From positions 1 to 64,000 of the forward strand of contig NZ_LWMU01000092.1 of the NCBI RefSeq assembly GCF_001639275.1: a stretch of 64,000 nt of DNA. Reading direction: 5' to 3'. The DNA is from Methanobrevibacter oralis (lineage in GTDB: Archaea; Methanobacteriota; Methanobacteria; Methanobacteriales; Methanobacteriaceae). Positions within the stretch are counted from its first letter, which is position 1. The number at the start of each line of letters is the position of its first letter. The translations under genes and the position numbers were made by a program. Positions 1 through 9,848 of the stretch are shown piece by piece. The notes beneath the pieces are model-generated. The model did no database searches. It was not told where the DNA came from and saw only the letters and a list, made by a program, of their open reading frames with translations.

Positions 1-120
1 GGAAATACAATGCCCAAAGCACACAAAAAGAAATTCAGAACATTAGAAGGAATATTCAATCAAATAATGCACCAAAAAGATGGCTGGATCGAAAAACGAA
101 AACAAGAGCTAACAAATTGA
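1..120 (+). CDS. 3' end of an unrecognised gene (partial)
   Basis: The reading frame is open from base 1 to the TGA at 118-120, giving about 39 residues rich in Lys and Gln and ending in ELTN. The true start lies outside the window unless the ATG at 10 is used (36 residues). I do not recognise a family. Codon choice (cac, atc, cga, cta) is more like the integrase gene at 52,457 than the neighbouring core genes, which hints at a mobile-element gene. That is a weak inference from a short stretch. Confidence 0.4.
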   Translation, partial: GNTMPKAHKKKFRTLEGIFNQIMHQKDGWIEKRKQELTN

Positions 121-197
121 CAGTCCCTTTATATCTAAAACTATATACTTAATTAAAAATAATAATTATAATAGTGTAATTTTTATAAGGTGATGTT

Positions 198-1436
198 ATG
201 AAAGGACTTGTATTGATTATGGATGGTATGGGAGACCGTCCTTTAAAAGAATTTAATAACCAAACTCCTCTTGAAGCAGCTAATACACCAAATATGGATC
301 AAATGGCTCGTGAAGGAATTAATGGTATAATGGATTCAATTGCACCAGGTATTATTCCTGGTAGTGATACAGCTCACATTTCAATTTTAGGATATAATCC
401 ATATGAAGTATATACTGGTAGAGGACCTTTTGAGGCTTCTGGTGTTGGAGTAGATGTTATTCCTGGAGACATTGCATTTAGATGTAATTTTTCAACTTCT
501 GATGAAAATGGAATTATTACTGATAGGCGTGCTGGAAGAATAAGGGATGGAACTAAGGACATTGTTGAAGTGTTAAATACAATGGTTTTAGAAGATTATC
601 CTGATATTAAAATTATTTTTAAAGAATCCACTGGTCATAGGGCAGTTTTAGTTTTAAGGGGTGAAGGTCTTTCTGATAAAGTCAGTGATGCTGATCCTAA
701 GGTTGAAGGGAATAAACCAAAAGAAGTAGAAGCTTTAGATGCTTCACCGGAAGCTAAAAAAACTGCCGATATTTTAAATAAATTAGTGGTTAAATCTTAT
801 GAAATGGTTAAAGATCATCCTATTAATTTAGAAAGAATGGAAAACAATGAACCTCCAGCAAATATTATTATTCCTCGTGGAGCTGGTGCAGTTCCTGTTG
901 TAGAAGCAATTAATGATAAATATGAGATTAACTCTGCATGTATTGCTGAAACTGGACTTATTATGGGTATTGCAAGATTTGCAGGAATGGATATTATTGA
1001 AATGGAAGATGTAACTGGTGGTGTTGATACTAATTTAGATAATATTCGTGATACTATATTAGATCAAGTCAAAAACTCTGAACATGACTTTTTCTTAATA
1101 AATATTGATGGTGCTGATGAAGCAGGTCATGATGGTAATGCTAGAGAAAAATTAGAATTTATAGAAAAAGTTGATAGGGTTGTTATGAGTGAACTTAAAA
1201 AACTTGATGATGTTTATATTTTCTTAACTGCCGATCATTCAACTCCAATTTCTGTAATGAATCATTCAGGTGATCCTGTGCCAGTTATTATTAAAGGACC
1301 TGAGGTAAGGGTTGATGATGTGGAAAAATTCTCTGAAGTTGATGCTGCTAAAGGTGGGCTTTGTAGAATTCGTGGATCAGATGTAATGAATATTATGATG
1401 GATTTAATGAATTATTCACATAAATTTGGAGCTTAG
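198..1436 (+). CDS. apgM: 2,3-bisphosphoglycerate-independent phosphoglycerate mutase, archaeal ApgM type
   Basis: A 412-residue cytoplasmic enzyme that interconverts 3- and 2-phosphoglycerate in glycolysis and gluconeogenesis. The alkaline-phosphatase-type metal sites are visible: [10 protein letters not shown] at the N-terminus, the [13 protein letters not shown] segment near residue 55 with the nucleophilic Ser, and the late TADHSTP and NHSGDPVP segments that supply metal ligands. Length is normal for archaeal ApgM. A good ribosome site (AAGGTGATG) precedes the ATG at 198, so the start is secure. It is followed closely by a phosphohexomutase gene on the same strand, suggesting one transcript that links lower glycolysis with sugar-phosphate synthesis. 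Confidence 0.95.
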   Translation: MKGLVLIMDGMGDRPLKEFNNQTPLEAANTPNMDQMAREGINGIMDSIAPGIIPGSDTAHISILGYNPYEVYTGRGPFEASGVGVDVIPGDIAFRCNFSTSDENGIITDRRAGRIRDGTKDIVEVLNTMVLEDYPDIKIIFKESTGHRAVLVLRGEGLSDKVSDADPKVEGNKPKEVEALDASPEAKKTADILNKLVVKSYEMVKDHPINLERMENNEPPANIIIPRGAGAVPVVEAINDKYEINSACIAETGLIMGIARFAGMDIIEMEDVTGGVDTNLDNIRDTILDQVKNSEHDFFLINIDGADEAGHDGNAREKLEFIEKVDRVVMSELKKLDDVYIFLTADHSTPISVMNHSGDPVPVIIKGPEVRVDDVEKFSEVDAAKGGLCRIRGSDVMNIMMDLMNYSHKFGA

Positions 1437-1446
1437 AGGTAATTTT

Positions 1447-2784
1447 ATGGTAGCTAAAAAACTTTTTGGTACATCTGGAATTAGAGGAAAAATAAATTCT
1501 GAAATTACTTGTGAACTTGCATTAAATGTAGCTAAATCTCTAGCTAAATATTTGGGAAATGTGGGCAGTGTTGTTGTAGGATATGATGCTAGAACCACAA
1601 ATATAATGCTTGATCAAACAATTTGTGCAGGTTTACTTGAAAGTGGAATTAATGTAATTAAAATAGGTATGGTTCCAACACCATTAGTTGGTTATGCTAC
1701 TGAAAAATTAGGTGCTGATGCAGGTATAATGCTTACAGCATCTCATAATCCTTCTCAATATAATGGAATTAAATTATGGAATAAAAACGGGATGGCATAT
1801 ACTTCTAGACAAGAAAGTGAAATTGAAGAAATTTATGAAAATAAATCTTATAAATCTGTTGCTTGGGATAAAATTGGCAAACTAAGCTATAATGAAGAGA
1901 TTAAAGGGCAATACATTGATGATTTAGTTGATTTGGTTAATATTAAACCTGGTTTAAAAGTAGTTATTGATTGTGCATCAGGAGCAGGAAGTGAAATATC
2001 ACCTTTAGTATTTAGAAAAGCTGGCTGTATTGTAACTGCTCTGAATTCTCAAGTTGATGGATTTTTCCCAGGTAGAAATCCAGAACCTAATGAAGAAAAC
2101 CTACAAACATTAATGAAAACAGTTGTAGCTATTGGCGCTGATTTAGGAATTGCTCATGATGGGGATGCTGATAGAATGATTACTGTTGATGAAAAGGGTG
2201 TTGTTTCTCCATTTGATAGTTTACTTGCTTTGATTTCAAAAGAATTTGATGGAGATATAGTTACAACAGTTGATGCGGGTTTATGTATGGATGAATCTGT
2301 AAAAGGTAAGGTTTTAAGAACAAAAGTAGGGGATGTTAATGTTGCTGAGGTCATTCTTGAAAAAAATGCTAGTTTTGGAGGAGAACCTTCTGGAACTTGG
2401 TTACATCCAGATTTTTGTATGTGTCCTGATGGAATTTTATCTGGTTTAAGAATGGCTGAAATTGTTTCTCGTGATGGTAAATTGTCTAAATTACTTGAAG
2501 GCATTCCATCATATCCAAATATTCGTGAAAAAATTAATTGTTCTAAGGATGCTAAAGTTAAAATAATGGAAAACATGGAAGAATTATTAGTCAATGCTTT
2601 TGATGATATTGTTGACATTAATTCTATTGATGGAGTTAGATTAACATTTAAAGATGATAGTTGGGTATTAGTTAGACCGTCTGGAACTGAAGACTATGTT
2701 AGAATAACTTTAGAATCAAAAAATGCAAAAAGAGCAGATGAAATAAAAGAGATATGTGTTAAAATTATTAATGAAAATATCTAA
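1447..2784 (+). CDS. glmM: phosphohexomutase, GlmM/phosphoglucosamine mutase type (paralogue 1)
   Basis: A 445-residue alpha-D-phosphohexomutase that moves phosphate between C6 and C1 of a hexose or hexosamine. Visible motifs are KKLFGTSGIRGK at the N-terminus, the catalytic phosphoserine loop TASHNPSQYNGIK near residue 97, the Mg-binding DGDADRM, GGEPSGTW for sugar recognition and the phosphate-binding RPSGTEDYVR near the C-terminus. An ATG at 1426 is in frame but lies inside apgM; the ATG at 1447 follows AGAGGTAA and matches the family start, so I chose it. Substrate preference (glucosamine, glucose or mannose) cannot be read from sequence. A second paralogue lies at 8029-9393. Confidence 0.9.
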   Translation: MVAKKLFGTSGIRGKINSEITCELALNVAKSLAKYLGNVGSVVVGYDARTTNIMLDQTICAGLLESGINVIKIGMVPTPLVGYATEKLGADAGIMLTASHNPSQYNGIKLWNKNGMAYTSRQESEIEEIYENKSYKSVAWDKIGKLSYNEEIKGQYIDDLVDLVNIKPGLKVVIDCASGAGSEISPLVFRKAGCIVTALNSQVDGFFPGRNPEPNEENLQTLMKTVVAIGADLGIAHDGDADRMITVDEKGVVSPFDSLLALISKEFDGDIVTTVDAGLCMDESVKGKVLRTKVGDVNVAEVILEKNASFGGEPSGTWLHPDFCMCPDGILSGLRMAEIVSRDGKLSKLLEGIPSYPNIREKINCSKDAKVKIMENMEELLVNAFDDIVDINSIDGVRLTFKDDSWVLVRPSGTEDYVRITLESKNAKRADEIKEICVKIINENI

Positions 2785-2794
2785 AAAATAATGT

Positions 2795-2818
2795 AGAAGA
2801 TGAAATTAATCATCTTCT
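2795..2818. terminator. hairpin between converging glmM and rubredoxin genes
   Basis: AGAAGATGA, loop AATTAA, TCATCTTCT: a perfect 9-bp stem located just after the glmM stop and overlapping the last codons of the oppositely oriented rubredoxin gene. Its place between two converging genes suggests a bidirectional transcription end. No long U-run follows on the plus strand. Confidence 0.5.
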
Positions 2819-2973
2819 GCTATAAATGCGTCAATTCCTAGAGCAGCACATTCAGGGCAAACCCAATCATCTGGCATATCTGCAGGAGTTGCACCTGGCG
2901 GGATATTGTATGCAGGGTCACCTTTTTCTGAATCGAATCTATATTCACAATGTAAACACACATATATTGTCAT
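2806..2973 (-). CDS. rubredoxin
   Basis: A 55-residue small redox protein. It begins MTIYVCLHCEYRFD and has a second cysteine pair in WVCPECAALG, so the CxxC...CxxC iron-binding knuckles of rubredoxin are both present, along with the usual GDP-x-IPPG and DDWVCP segments. It carries one Fe and passes single electrons, in methanogens usually in oxygen and peroxide defence. It is transcribed against glmM and diverges from the GlmU-like gene across a 143-bp AT-rich gap. AGGAGAT (2983-2989) provides a ribosome site. Too short for a standard ORF cut-off but unmistakable. Confidence 0.93.
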   Translation of the reverse strand: MTIYVCLHCEYRFDSEKGDPAYNIPPGATPADMPDDWVCPECAALGIDAFIAEDD

Positions 2974-3116
2974 TTTTTTTATCTCCTTTTTTTGTTAGTT
3001 ATTACTATAACTAAGTATAATTCCACTATATTAAAACTAATATTTAAAATTAGTTATTTATTTATTGAAGTTAATTAATAATTAATACTATATATAATTT
3101 TTTTGGGGTAGTAAAC

Positions 3117-4397
3117 ATGAAAGCAATAATTTTAAGTGCTGGTGAAGGTTCTAGAATGAGGCCACTAACACTTACTAAACCTAAAACAATGTTGCCAGTT
3201 GCTGGAAAGCCAATTATTCGTTATATTATTGAATCATTGCGTGATAATGGAATAACAGATATTTTACTTATTGTACGTTATAAAGAGGAAATGGTTAGGG
3301 ATTATTTTGGTGATGGAAGCGAATTAGGTGTTAATATAACTTATAAAACTCAAAAAGACTTTTTAGGAACTGCTAATGCTATTTATTATGGTAAAGATTT
3401 CATAGATGATAGTTTAATAGTTTTAAATGGAGATCTTATTTTAGACAATGAAATTATTAAAGAAATCATTGAAAAGTATGATGATTTAAAACCAGATACA
3501 TTAATGGTTTTAACAGAAGTAGAGGACCCTTCTGCTTTTGGTGTTGTTGAAATTGAAGATGGAAACATTAAAAGTATTGTAGAGAAACCTAAAAAAGAAG
3601 AGGCTCCAAGCAATTTAATTAATACTGGTATTTACATATTTAATAAGGATATTTTTAATAAAATCGAAAAAACTGAAATTTCTCAAAGGGGGGAATATGA
3701 GATTACTGATTCTTTAACTCTCCAAATTGAAGATGGAAAGATAGTTAATGGTCATAAAACTAGTAAAAATTGGATTGACGTTGGAAGACCATGGGAATTA
3801 ATTGAAGTTAATGAAGAATTAATTGGTGGTTTAAAAACTCAGATTAAGGGTCGTGTTGAAGACGGAGCTCATATTCATGGTGAGATTTACTTAGATGAAG
3901 GAAGTATCATTAGGGCGGGTGTTTATATTGAAGGAAATGTTTACATTGGTAGAAATTGTGATATTGGTCCTAACTCTTATATTCGAGGTAATTCTTACTT
4001 AGGAGATAATGTCCATGTTGGAAATGCTGTGGAAATTAAAAATTCAATTATCATGGAAAATACTAATGTTAGTCATTTAAGTTATGTAGGAGACTCAGTC
4101 ATTGGATCAAACTGTAATATAGCTGCAGGAACTAATATAGCTAATTTACGTTTTGATAATGGATCTGTAAAAACTAAAATTAAAAATCAAATGATTGATA
4201 GTGGAAGACGTAAACTTGGAGCTATTATTGGAGATTCTGTTAAAACTGGAATTAATTCAAGTTTTTCACCAGGTGTTAAAGTAGGTCATAATTCTACTAT
4301 TGGTTCAGGGGTTTTATTATATGATGATGTACCTTCTGATACTCGGGTGTTAGTAAAACAAAATCATATCATTCAAGATAAAAATAAAAAGAAATAA
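3117..4397 (+). CDS. bifunctional sugar-1-phosphate nucleotidylyltransferase/acetyltransferase (GlmU-like)
   Basis: A 426-residue two-domain enzyme. Residues 1 to about 230 form a nucleotidyltransferase domain (ILSAGEGSRMRPLTLTKPKT, with the G-x-G-x-R and PK signatures; LNGDLI metal site). From about 245 to the end there are hexapeptide repeats that build a left-handed beta helix (runs such as GNVYIGRNCDIGPNSYI). This layout matches archaeal enzymes that make UDP-GlcNAc by acetylating GlcN-1-P and adding UMP, after GlmM. GGGGTAG precedes the ATG. It heads a run of close genes (gamma-CA-like, hisC, radical SAM, ASCH-TPR). It could instead use dTTP and glucose-1-P; sequence alone does not decide. 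Confidence 0.88.
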   Translation: MKAIILSAGEGSRMRPLTLTKPKTMLPVAGKPIIRYIIESLRDNGITDILLIVRYKEEMVRDYFGDGSELGVNITYKTQKDFLGTANAIYYGKDFIDDSLIVLNGDLILDNEIIKEIIEKYDDLKPDTLMVLTEVEDPSAFGVVEIEDGNIKSIVEKPKKEEAPSNLINTGIYIFNKDIFNKIEKTEISQRGEYEITDSLTLQIEDGKIVNGHKTSKNWIDVGRPWELIEVNEELIGGLKTQIKGRVEDGAHIHGEIYLDEGSIIRAGVYIEGNVYIGRNCDIGPNSYIRGNSYLGDNVHVGNAVEIKNSIIMENTNVSHLSYVGDSVIGSNCNIAAGTNIANLRFDNGSVKTKIKNQMIDSGRRKLGAIIGDSVKTGINSSFSPGVKVGHNSTIGSGVLLYDDVPSDTRVLVKQNHIIQDKNKKK

Positions 4398-4408
4398 ATG
4401 GCGATATT

Positions 4409-4891
4409 ATGGAAAATAAAAAAGACTCTATTGTAATATGTCCAGGTGCACGTGTGTTAGGTAATGTTGAATTTGGTAGTGATGTTTCTATATGGTTTAA
4501 TGCAGTTGTAAGAGGGGATATAGAATCTATAACTATTGGAAATAATTCAAATGTTCAAGATAACTGTGTAATTCATTGTTCTAATGATTTTCCCGTTGTT
4601 ATTAAAGATAATGTGTCTATCGGTCATGGTGCTATTATTCATGGGTGTACTTTAGAAGATAATGTTTTAATTGGGATGAACGCTACAGTTTTAAACGGTG
4701 CCCATATTTCTAAAAATTCTATAGTTGGAGCTGGAGCTGTTGTAAGTGAAGGAAAAGAATTCCCCGAAGGTAGTTTAATTTTAGGGGTTCCTGCAAAAGT
4801 GGTTAAACAGTTATCTCAAGAGCAAATCAAACACATTCAAGAGAACGCAGATAATTATCGTGAACTTGCTAAACAATATGTGGAAGAATAA
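4409..4891 (+). CDS. gamma-carbonic-anhydrase-like hexapeptide protein (YrdA/PaaY-type)
   Basis: A 160-residue left-handed beta-helix protein whose three metal-binding His are visible in VIHCS and [10 protein letters not shown], as in gamma-class carbonic anhydrases and their YrdA/PaaY relatives. The N-terminal part has [10 protein letters not shown], a family hallmark. A single long helix follows the repeats (residues 135-160). It starts 11 bp after the GlmU-like gene and abuts hisC, so it is probably co-transcribed. Whether it hydrates CO2 or is a non-catalytic or acyltransferase relative is open. Confidence 0.85.
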   Translation: MENKKDSIVICPGARVLGNVEFGSDVSIWFNAVVRGDIESITIGNNSNVQDNCVIHCSNDFPVVIKDNVSIGHGAIIHGCTLEDNVLIGMNATVLNGAHISKNSIVGAGAVVSEGKEFPEGSLILGVPAKVVKQLSQEQIKHIQENADNYRELAKQYVEE

Positions 4892-4892
4892 A

Positions 4893-5993
4893 ATGAAACC
4901 AAGAAGAATAGTTGATGAAATGGACTCTTATGTCCCAGGAAGGTCTCAAGATGAGATTGCTTTAGAATTTGGACTTAATAAAGATGAGATTATTAAATTA
5001 GGATCTAATGAAAATCCTTGGGGGCCTTCTCCAAAAGCTATTGAAGCAATTAAAAAGGAAGTTAATAATATTAATCGTTACCCTGAATCTCAGTTAAAGG
5101 AACTTGTTCATGAAATAGCTAATTATTCTTGTGTTGAAGATTCTCAAGTTATTGTTGGAGGGGATGGAGCTGATGAAATCATTGATGTCTTAGCTAAAAC
5201 ATTTATAGATGCTGGTGATGAGTTTATTGTTCCCTTACCATCCTACATGTATTATGAATATTTATTACAACAATATGGTGCAAGGCCAGTATATGCAAAA
5301 TGGGATTTAAATGAAAATAAGCTAGATACAAATTCTATTTTTAGTTGTATTAGTGAAAAAACTAAAATGATTTTCTTGTGTAGTCCAAATAATCCAACAG
5401 GAACTTTAATTGAAAAAGATGTTATTTGTAAAATTGCAAGTAAAAATCCTGGAATTTTGATTGTTATTGACGAAGCATATTTTGAATATTCTGAAGTTAC
5501 AAATAGGGATTTAATCAATGAATACGATAATATTTTTATTATACGTACTTTATCTAAAGTTTTAGGCCTTGCAGGGATGAGGATTGGTTATGGTTTGGCA
5601 TGTTCTTCAATAATTGAATATATGCATAGGATTAAACCAGTATTTTCTCTAACAAGATTGTCTTTTGTAGCTGCTCTTAATACTCTTAGAGATAAAGATT
5701 ATATTGAGGAATCTATTAAAAGAGGTATTGAAAGTAGAGAATATCTTTATGGTGAATTATCAAAAATCAAATCTCTTAATGTATTCCCGTCTAAATCAAA
5801 TTTCATCTTAATTGGTATAAAAGATACTGGTTTTACAGCTTCACAACTTTCTTATGAGCTAATGAAAAAAGGAATAATAGTAAGAGATTGTACTTCCTTT
5901 AAAGGATTGGATGAATATTGGATTAGAATTAGTATTTGTACTCTTGAAGAGGATAAAAGATTTATTAATGCTATGAAAGAGGTAATAGGATAA
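4893..5993 (+). CDS. hisC: histidinol-phosphate aminotransferase
   Basis: A 366-residue fold-type I PLP enzyme converting imidazole-acetol phosphate to histidinol phosphate in histidine synthesis. Visible are [14 protein letters not shown] near the N-terminus, CSPNNPTGT around residue 160, VIDEAYFEY, the PLP-lysine segment [16 protein letters not shown] near residue 220, and a late RISI arginine motif. An upstream in-frame start at 4860 overlaps the previous gene; ATG 4893 begins the family-typical [10 protein letters not shown]. Its TAA overlaps the next ATG by one base, so it is translationally coupled to the radical-SAM gene. Other his genes are absent from this window. Confidence 0.92.
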   Translation: MKPRRIVDEMDSYVPGRSQDEIALEFGLNKDEIIKLGSNENPWGPSPKAIEAIKKEVNNINRYPESQLKELVHEIANYSCVEDSQVIVGGDGADEIIDVLAKTFIDAGDEFIVPLPSYMYYEYLLQQYGARPVYAKWDLNENKLDTNSIFSCISEKTKMIFLCSPNNPTGTLIEKDVICKIASKNPGILIVIDEAYFEYSEVTNRDLINEYDNIFIIRTLSKVLGLAGMRIGYGLACSSIIEYMHRIKPVFSLTRLSFVAALNTLRDKDYIEESIKRGIESREYLYGELSKIKSLNVFPSKSNFILIGIKDTGFTASQLSYELMKKGIIVRDCTSFKGLDEYWIRISICTLEEDKRFINAMKEVIG

Positions 5994-6703
5994 TGTACGT
6001 AGGTGGAAGTGTAATATCTTCAGTTGAATTTCATAAAAATATGTCTTTAGTCATATTTATGTCTAAATGTCCACTTACTTGCAGATACTGTCATAATGTA
6101 GAACTTTTAGAGGATAATACTGAAAAATCATTTGAAGAAATTAAACAGGAAATTGACTCTTCATCTGATTTTTTAGATGCAATTGTAATATCTGGTGGGG
6201 AACCATTACTTCAAACTGATGCAGTTATAGAAATATTATCATATGTTCGCAAAATCGGTTTAAAAACTAAATTAGATACAAGTGGAATTTATCCAGATAA
6301 AATTGAAGAATTATTGTCTTTAAATCTTTTGGATTATGTTTCTTTAGATGTTAAAGCACCTTTTGCTAAATATAAAAAAATAACTGGTTCTAATGTTGGA
6401 TCTAAAGTTAAAAAATCAATGAAATTAATTAATAATGATCCTAATGTTCATCTAGAGATTAGAACTACATTTGTTCCAACATTACACACATTAAAAGATA
6501 TTCATAATCTTGTTGATGAAATTGAAGGGGATGTTTACACAATACAACAATTTAGGAATAAAAATGTTTTAGATCCAGCTCTTGAAAAAGTTGAAGTTCC
6601 TAATCCTCATTATTTAAAAAAATTAGCTAAAGATATTAAAGATTCATTCGATGGTGAGGTTAGGTTAAAAACAGCCGAATTCGGTGAAGAAAAAATTAAA
6701 TAA
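5993..6703 (+). CDS. anaerobic ribonucleotide reductase activating protein-like radical SAM enzyme
   Basis: A 236-residue radical-SAM protein with the cluster motif CPLTCRYC (Cx3Cx2C) near residue 26 and the SAM-binding GGEPLLQ near residue 67. Short size and the N-terminal VGGSVISSVEF match the NrdG-like activases of archaea, which create the glycyl radical of class III ribonucleotide reductase. No nrdD lies in the window, so the partner is inferred from family only; a pyruvate-formate-lyase-type activase is the main alternative. It overlaps hisC by one base (TAATG). Confidence 0.82.
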   Translation: MYVGGSVISSVEFHKNMSLVIFMSKCPLTCRYCHNVELLEDNTEKSFEEIKQEIDSSSDFLDAIVISGGEPLLQTDAVIEILSYVRKIGLKTKLDTSGIYPDKIEELLSLNLLDYVSLDVKAPFAKYKKITGSNVGSKVKKSMKLINNDPNVHLEIRTTFVPTLHTLKDIHNLVDEIEGDVYTIQQFRNKNVLDPALEKVEVPNPHYLKKLAKDIKDSFDGEVRLKTAEFGEEKIK

Positions 6704-6720
6704 TGAATGTGGTGAATTAG

Positions 6721-7857
6721 ATGCCAATTTTATCATTTTCAAGTAATGATATAGATGTTATTACTGGTAAAAAAACAAGGACTATCCGTAAAGCATGGAA
6801 AAATCCACTTAAAAAAGGGGATAGGTTATATTGTTATTGGAATTTAGTTTCAAAAGAAAAAATGAAAATTTTTGAAGCAATTGTTAGTGATGTTGAAGAT
6901 ATTTCTTTTGAAGATATTAAAGATAATGATGAATTGGCAAGAAAGGAAGGGTTTAAAGACTCAAAAGACATGTTTAGAGAATTTAAAAAAATGTATGGGG
7001 GTCGTGTTGGTAATTCTGATAAATTTCAAGTAATCTATTTTGAAAAATTAGCTATTGATGAGTGGAAAGGCGATAAAATAGATGAAAAAGCAATGATTAC
7101 TAAAAGAGCAGATATTTTATTTGACACAGGTAAGTTCGATAAATCTACAATGTGTTATGATGCAGCTTTAAAAATTGATCCTAAAGATGTTTATTTATTA
7201 AATAAACAAGGAGATAATCTTTCAAGGTTAGGAGAGTTTAGTAAAGCTATTGAATGTTATGATAATGCACTAAAAATAGAGCCTGATAATGAGTATATCT
7301 TAAACAATAAAGCTATTGCACTACTTAACTCTGGTCAAATTGAAGAAGCATTAAAAATAAGCAATATTGCTTATAACTATAGTCCTAGTAGTCCTATTGT
7401 ACTTTATTGGAGAGGATTTATTTTAGCAATGCTTGGTAGGTATGATGATGCATTGAAAGTTTATGATAAGCTTATTATTATTGATAGTGAAAATCCTGAA
7501 GTCTGGAACTCTAGAGGTAATTTATTATCAGATATGGGAATGTTAGAAGAAGCTGTTAAATCATTTGATAAAGCAGTCGAAGTTTGTTTAGATGATTCAG
7601 AAATGGATTCTGGAGCTATTAATCGAATGGGTAATGCATATATTGATTTAGGTAAACTTGATGATGCGTTGGATTGTTTTAATAAGGCTATTTCTTTAGA
7701 AAAAAATAATATTGACTTTTTATTAAATAAAGGAGTAGTTTTAATGGAATTGGGCAACTTTAAAGAAGCTGTTGATAGTTTTAATCGAGTATTACTTATT
7801 AATCCGGATAATGAAGATGCATTTTTCTTAAAAGAAGAATGTTTAGAATATTTATAA
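6721..7857 (+). CDS. ASCH-like domain fused to TPR repeats
   Basis: A 378-residue protein with two parts. Residues 1 to about 118 look like an ASCH/PUA-like domain (ILSFSSNDIDVITGKKTRTI, KKGDRLYCYW, and the EGFKD...F turn), a fold that binds RNA or modified nucleotides. From about 125 to the end are seven or eight tetratricopeptide repeats (pattern A...W/Y..G..L..LG..DEA...YD.AL.I.P), which bind other proteins. GGTGAATTAG precedes the ATG. It is the last gene of the 3117-7857 cluster. The fusion suggests an adaptor joining an RNA ligand to a protein partner; its cell role is unknown. Confidence 0.75.
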   Translation: MPILSFSSNDIDVITGKKTRTIRKAWKNPLKKGDRLYCYWNLVSKEKMKIFEAIVSDVEDISFEDIKDNDELARKEGFKDSKDMFREFKKMYGGRVGNSDKFQVIYFEKLAIDEWKGDKIDEKAMITKRADILFDTGKFDKSTMCYDAALKIDPKDVYLLNKQGDNLSRLGEFSKAIECYDNALKIEPDNEYILNNKAIALLNSGQIEEALKISNIAYNYSPSSPIVLYWRGFILAMLGRYDDALKVYDKLIIIDSENPEVWNSRGNLLSDMGMLEEAVKSFDKAVEVCLDDSEMDSGAINRMGNAYIDLGKLDDALDCFNKAISLEKNNIDFLLNKGVVLMELGNFKEAVDSFNRVLLINPDNEDAFFLKEECLEYL

Positions 7858-8028
7858 ATAATAACTAATAGAATAACATTAATTAATTGTAATTTGTTTG
7901 TTTATATTATGATTAGATTTATTTTAAAAACAGCTATTATTTTTATTAAATTTATTTCAATCTTTTTATTTTAATCATTCGTATTTTTTAAATAATTGAT
8001 AGGTTAATGGTAATGGATTTTGCAGTGT

Positions 8029-9393
8029 TTATTTTTTATGTTTTTCAATTAAATTTATTCCCCATTCGGCCATTTCATTAGCTTTTTCCTGTGTGTTTCC
8101 CTCTGAATAACTTCTAAATATTGGTTCTGTTCCAGAAGGCCTTATAATTACCCAACCATCATCTTTTAAAATTTTAACTCCATCTGTTGTATCAATTTCA
8201 AAATCAGTTGTATTTTTAACTTCATTAGCTATTTTAGACATCACTTCTTCTTTTATATCATCACTACATTCTGTTTTCATTTTAGAGGAATAATAAGTTG
8301 GTAATTCTGAAACTAATTGTGATAATGTTTTTTTCTCTTTAGCAATTATTTCTAATATTTTAGCTACAGTCATTACTGCATCTCTTCCATAAACAAATTC
8401 TGGGAAAATTAATCCTCCATTTTCCTCTCCACCAAATAATCCATTAGTATCTTTAAGTTCACGAGCTACAAGTAAATCACCAACAGCAGTAGCTATTACT
8501 TTTCCATTATATTCATTTGCAATATCATAAATTGCTTGGGATGTGGCTACTGTTGTTACAATGGTTCCACCACCATTTTCTTTAAGCATTTCTCTTTCAA
8601 CTAATGTGAATGTTTTATCTCCTAAGACAAAATTTCCATTTTCATCAATACAAATGGTTCTATCAGCATCTCCATCATGTGCAAGACCAATATCTGCATT
8701 TAACTCTTTTACAACACTAATTAATTCTTGTAAATTTTCTTCAATTGGCTCTGGGTCACGTCCTGGGAAAAAACCATCTGCTTGTGCATTGAGGGTTGTT
8801 AGTTCACATCCTAATTTTCTGATTAAGTATGGTGCAGTGTAACATCCAGCACCAGATCCACAATCGAGAACTACTTTTAAATTGGCATTTTTAATAACTT
8901 CACTATCTACTTTAGAGATAGCTTCATCAACATATTCATCAATTATTTTATCATTAGTGTATATTCGACCAATTTCAGACCAGTTAGCTCTTTTTGGTTC
9001 TTCATCAAAGTATAATTTTTCAATAGCTAATTCTATATCTTCAGGAATTCCAATTCCATATTCATCTAAAAATTTAATTCCATTATATTCAGGAGGGTTA
9101 TGTGAAGCAGTAATCATTACTCCACCGTCATAATATTTACGAACGGCATATTGAACTCCTGGTGTTGGTAAGATTCCTAAATCAACTACATCACAACCGG
9201 ATGAGAGTAGTCCGGATTTAACAGCTTCCATTAGCATTGGACTTGTAGTTCTTGGATCTCCTCCAACTGCTACTTTTCCCTGAATTTGAGTACCATAGCA
9301 AGCTGCAAGTCTTGATGCAAATTCAGGTGTCAAAACATCATTAGCAGTTCTTCTAACACCGAAAGTTCCGAATAATCTTTTTTTATCAGTCAT
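8029..9393 (-). CDS. glmM: phosphohexomutase, GlmM type (paralogue 2)
   Basis: A 454-residue alpha-D-phosphohexomutase. It has the N-terminal KKRLFGTFGVRR, the phosphoserine loop TASHNPPEYNGIK near residue 95, DGDADRTI for Mg, GGEENGGLIFPEF for sugar binding and RPSGTEPIFR for phosphate. It differs from paralogue 1 in the sugar loop (GGEENGG against GGEPSGT). GGEENGG is closer to phosphoglucosamine mutases, so this copy may be the true GlmM and the 1447 copy may act on another sugar. That is an inference. It converges on the ASCH-TPR gene. Confidence 0.9.
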   Translation of the reverse strand: MTDKKRLFGTFGVRRTANDVLTPEFASRLAACYGTQIQGKVAVGGDPRTTSPMLMEAVKSGLLSSGCDVVDLGILPTPGVQYAVRKYYDGGVMITASHNPPEYNGIKFLDEYGIGIPEDIELAIEKLYFDEEPKRANWSEIGRIYTNDKIIDEYVDEAISKVDSEVIKNANLKVVLDCGSGAGCYTAPYLIRKLGCELTTLNAQADGFFPGRDPEPIEENLQELISVVKELNADIGLAHDGDADRTICIDENGNFVLGDKTFTLVEREMLKENGGGTIVTTVATSQAIYDIANEYNGKVIATAVGDLLVARELKDTNGLFGGEENGGLIFPEFVYGRDAVMTVAKILEIIAKEKKTLSQLVSELPTYYSSKMKTECSDDIKEEVMSKIANEVKNTTDFEIDTTDGVKILKDDGWVIIRPSGTEPIFRSYSEGNTQEKANEMAEWGINLIEKHKK

Positions 9394-9449
9394 GTTTTAA
9401 ATTCCTATAAATTAGTTTGTATTATGTTTTATTTTTGAATAATAAATAA

Positions 9450-9848
9450 TTAATGAATTATTTTTAAACAGTTTCCGTTTGAAAGGATTACTTCGAGTTG
9501 GGATTTATATTGGGTAATTTTTCCAACTACATTAACTTTTTTATCTTTAAAGTCTTCTATTTTTAAACCTTGTGATTGAATTTCATTGACTTGACTTTCA
9601 AATATTATTAAAGAAATTTTGTCTGTTCCATCATTAATTGTTAAAAAATAACTGTTTTTTGAATTTGATTGGGAAACATCAGTTACTACACAATCGATAC
9701 TTACTTCTTCATCAATCATAGCTTTTGTAATGTCTTTAATTGTAACTTTTTTAACTTCTACAGATGGAGTTAATAGGATTAATCCAATAATTCCAATGAG
9801 GCAAGTTATAAGGGCTATTCTTAATAATTTTTCATCTGTAATTTCCAT
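9450..9848 (-). CDS. membrane-anchored OB-fold protein
   Basis: A 132-residue protein with one N-terminal membrane segment (residues about 8-27, LLRIALITCLIGIIGLILL) and then a predicted OB-fold of the nucleic-acid-binding tRNA-anti type (SIDCVVTDVSQS, SYFLTINDGTDKISLIIFES, KVNVVGKITQYKSQLEVIL). It would display the OB domain on the outside or at the inner face, depending on topology. Similar single-OB membrane proteins are known in methanogens but have no assigned function. It lies between the ligase and glmM on the same strand, 56 bp upstream of glmM. Confidence 0.65.
   Translation of the reverse strand: MEITDEKLLRIALITCLIGIIGLILLTPSVEVKKVTIKDITKAMIDEEVSIDCVVTDVSQSNSKNSYFLTINDGTDKISLIIFESQVNEIQSQGLKIEDFKDKKVNVVGKITQYKSQLEVILSNGNCLKIIH

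Noticed and set aside
2826-3014. 62-residue plus-strand ORF after glmM
   Set aside because: It is a shadow of the rubredoxin gene on the minus strand.
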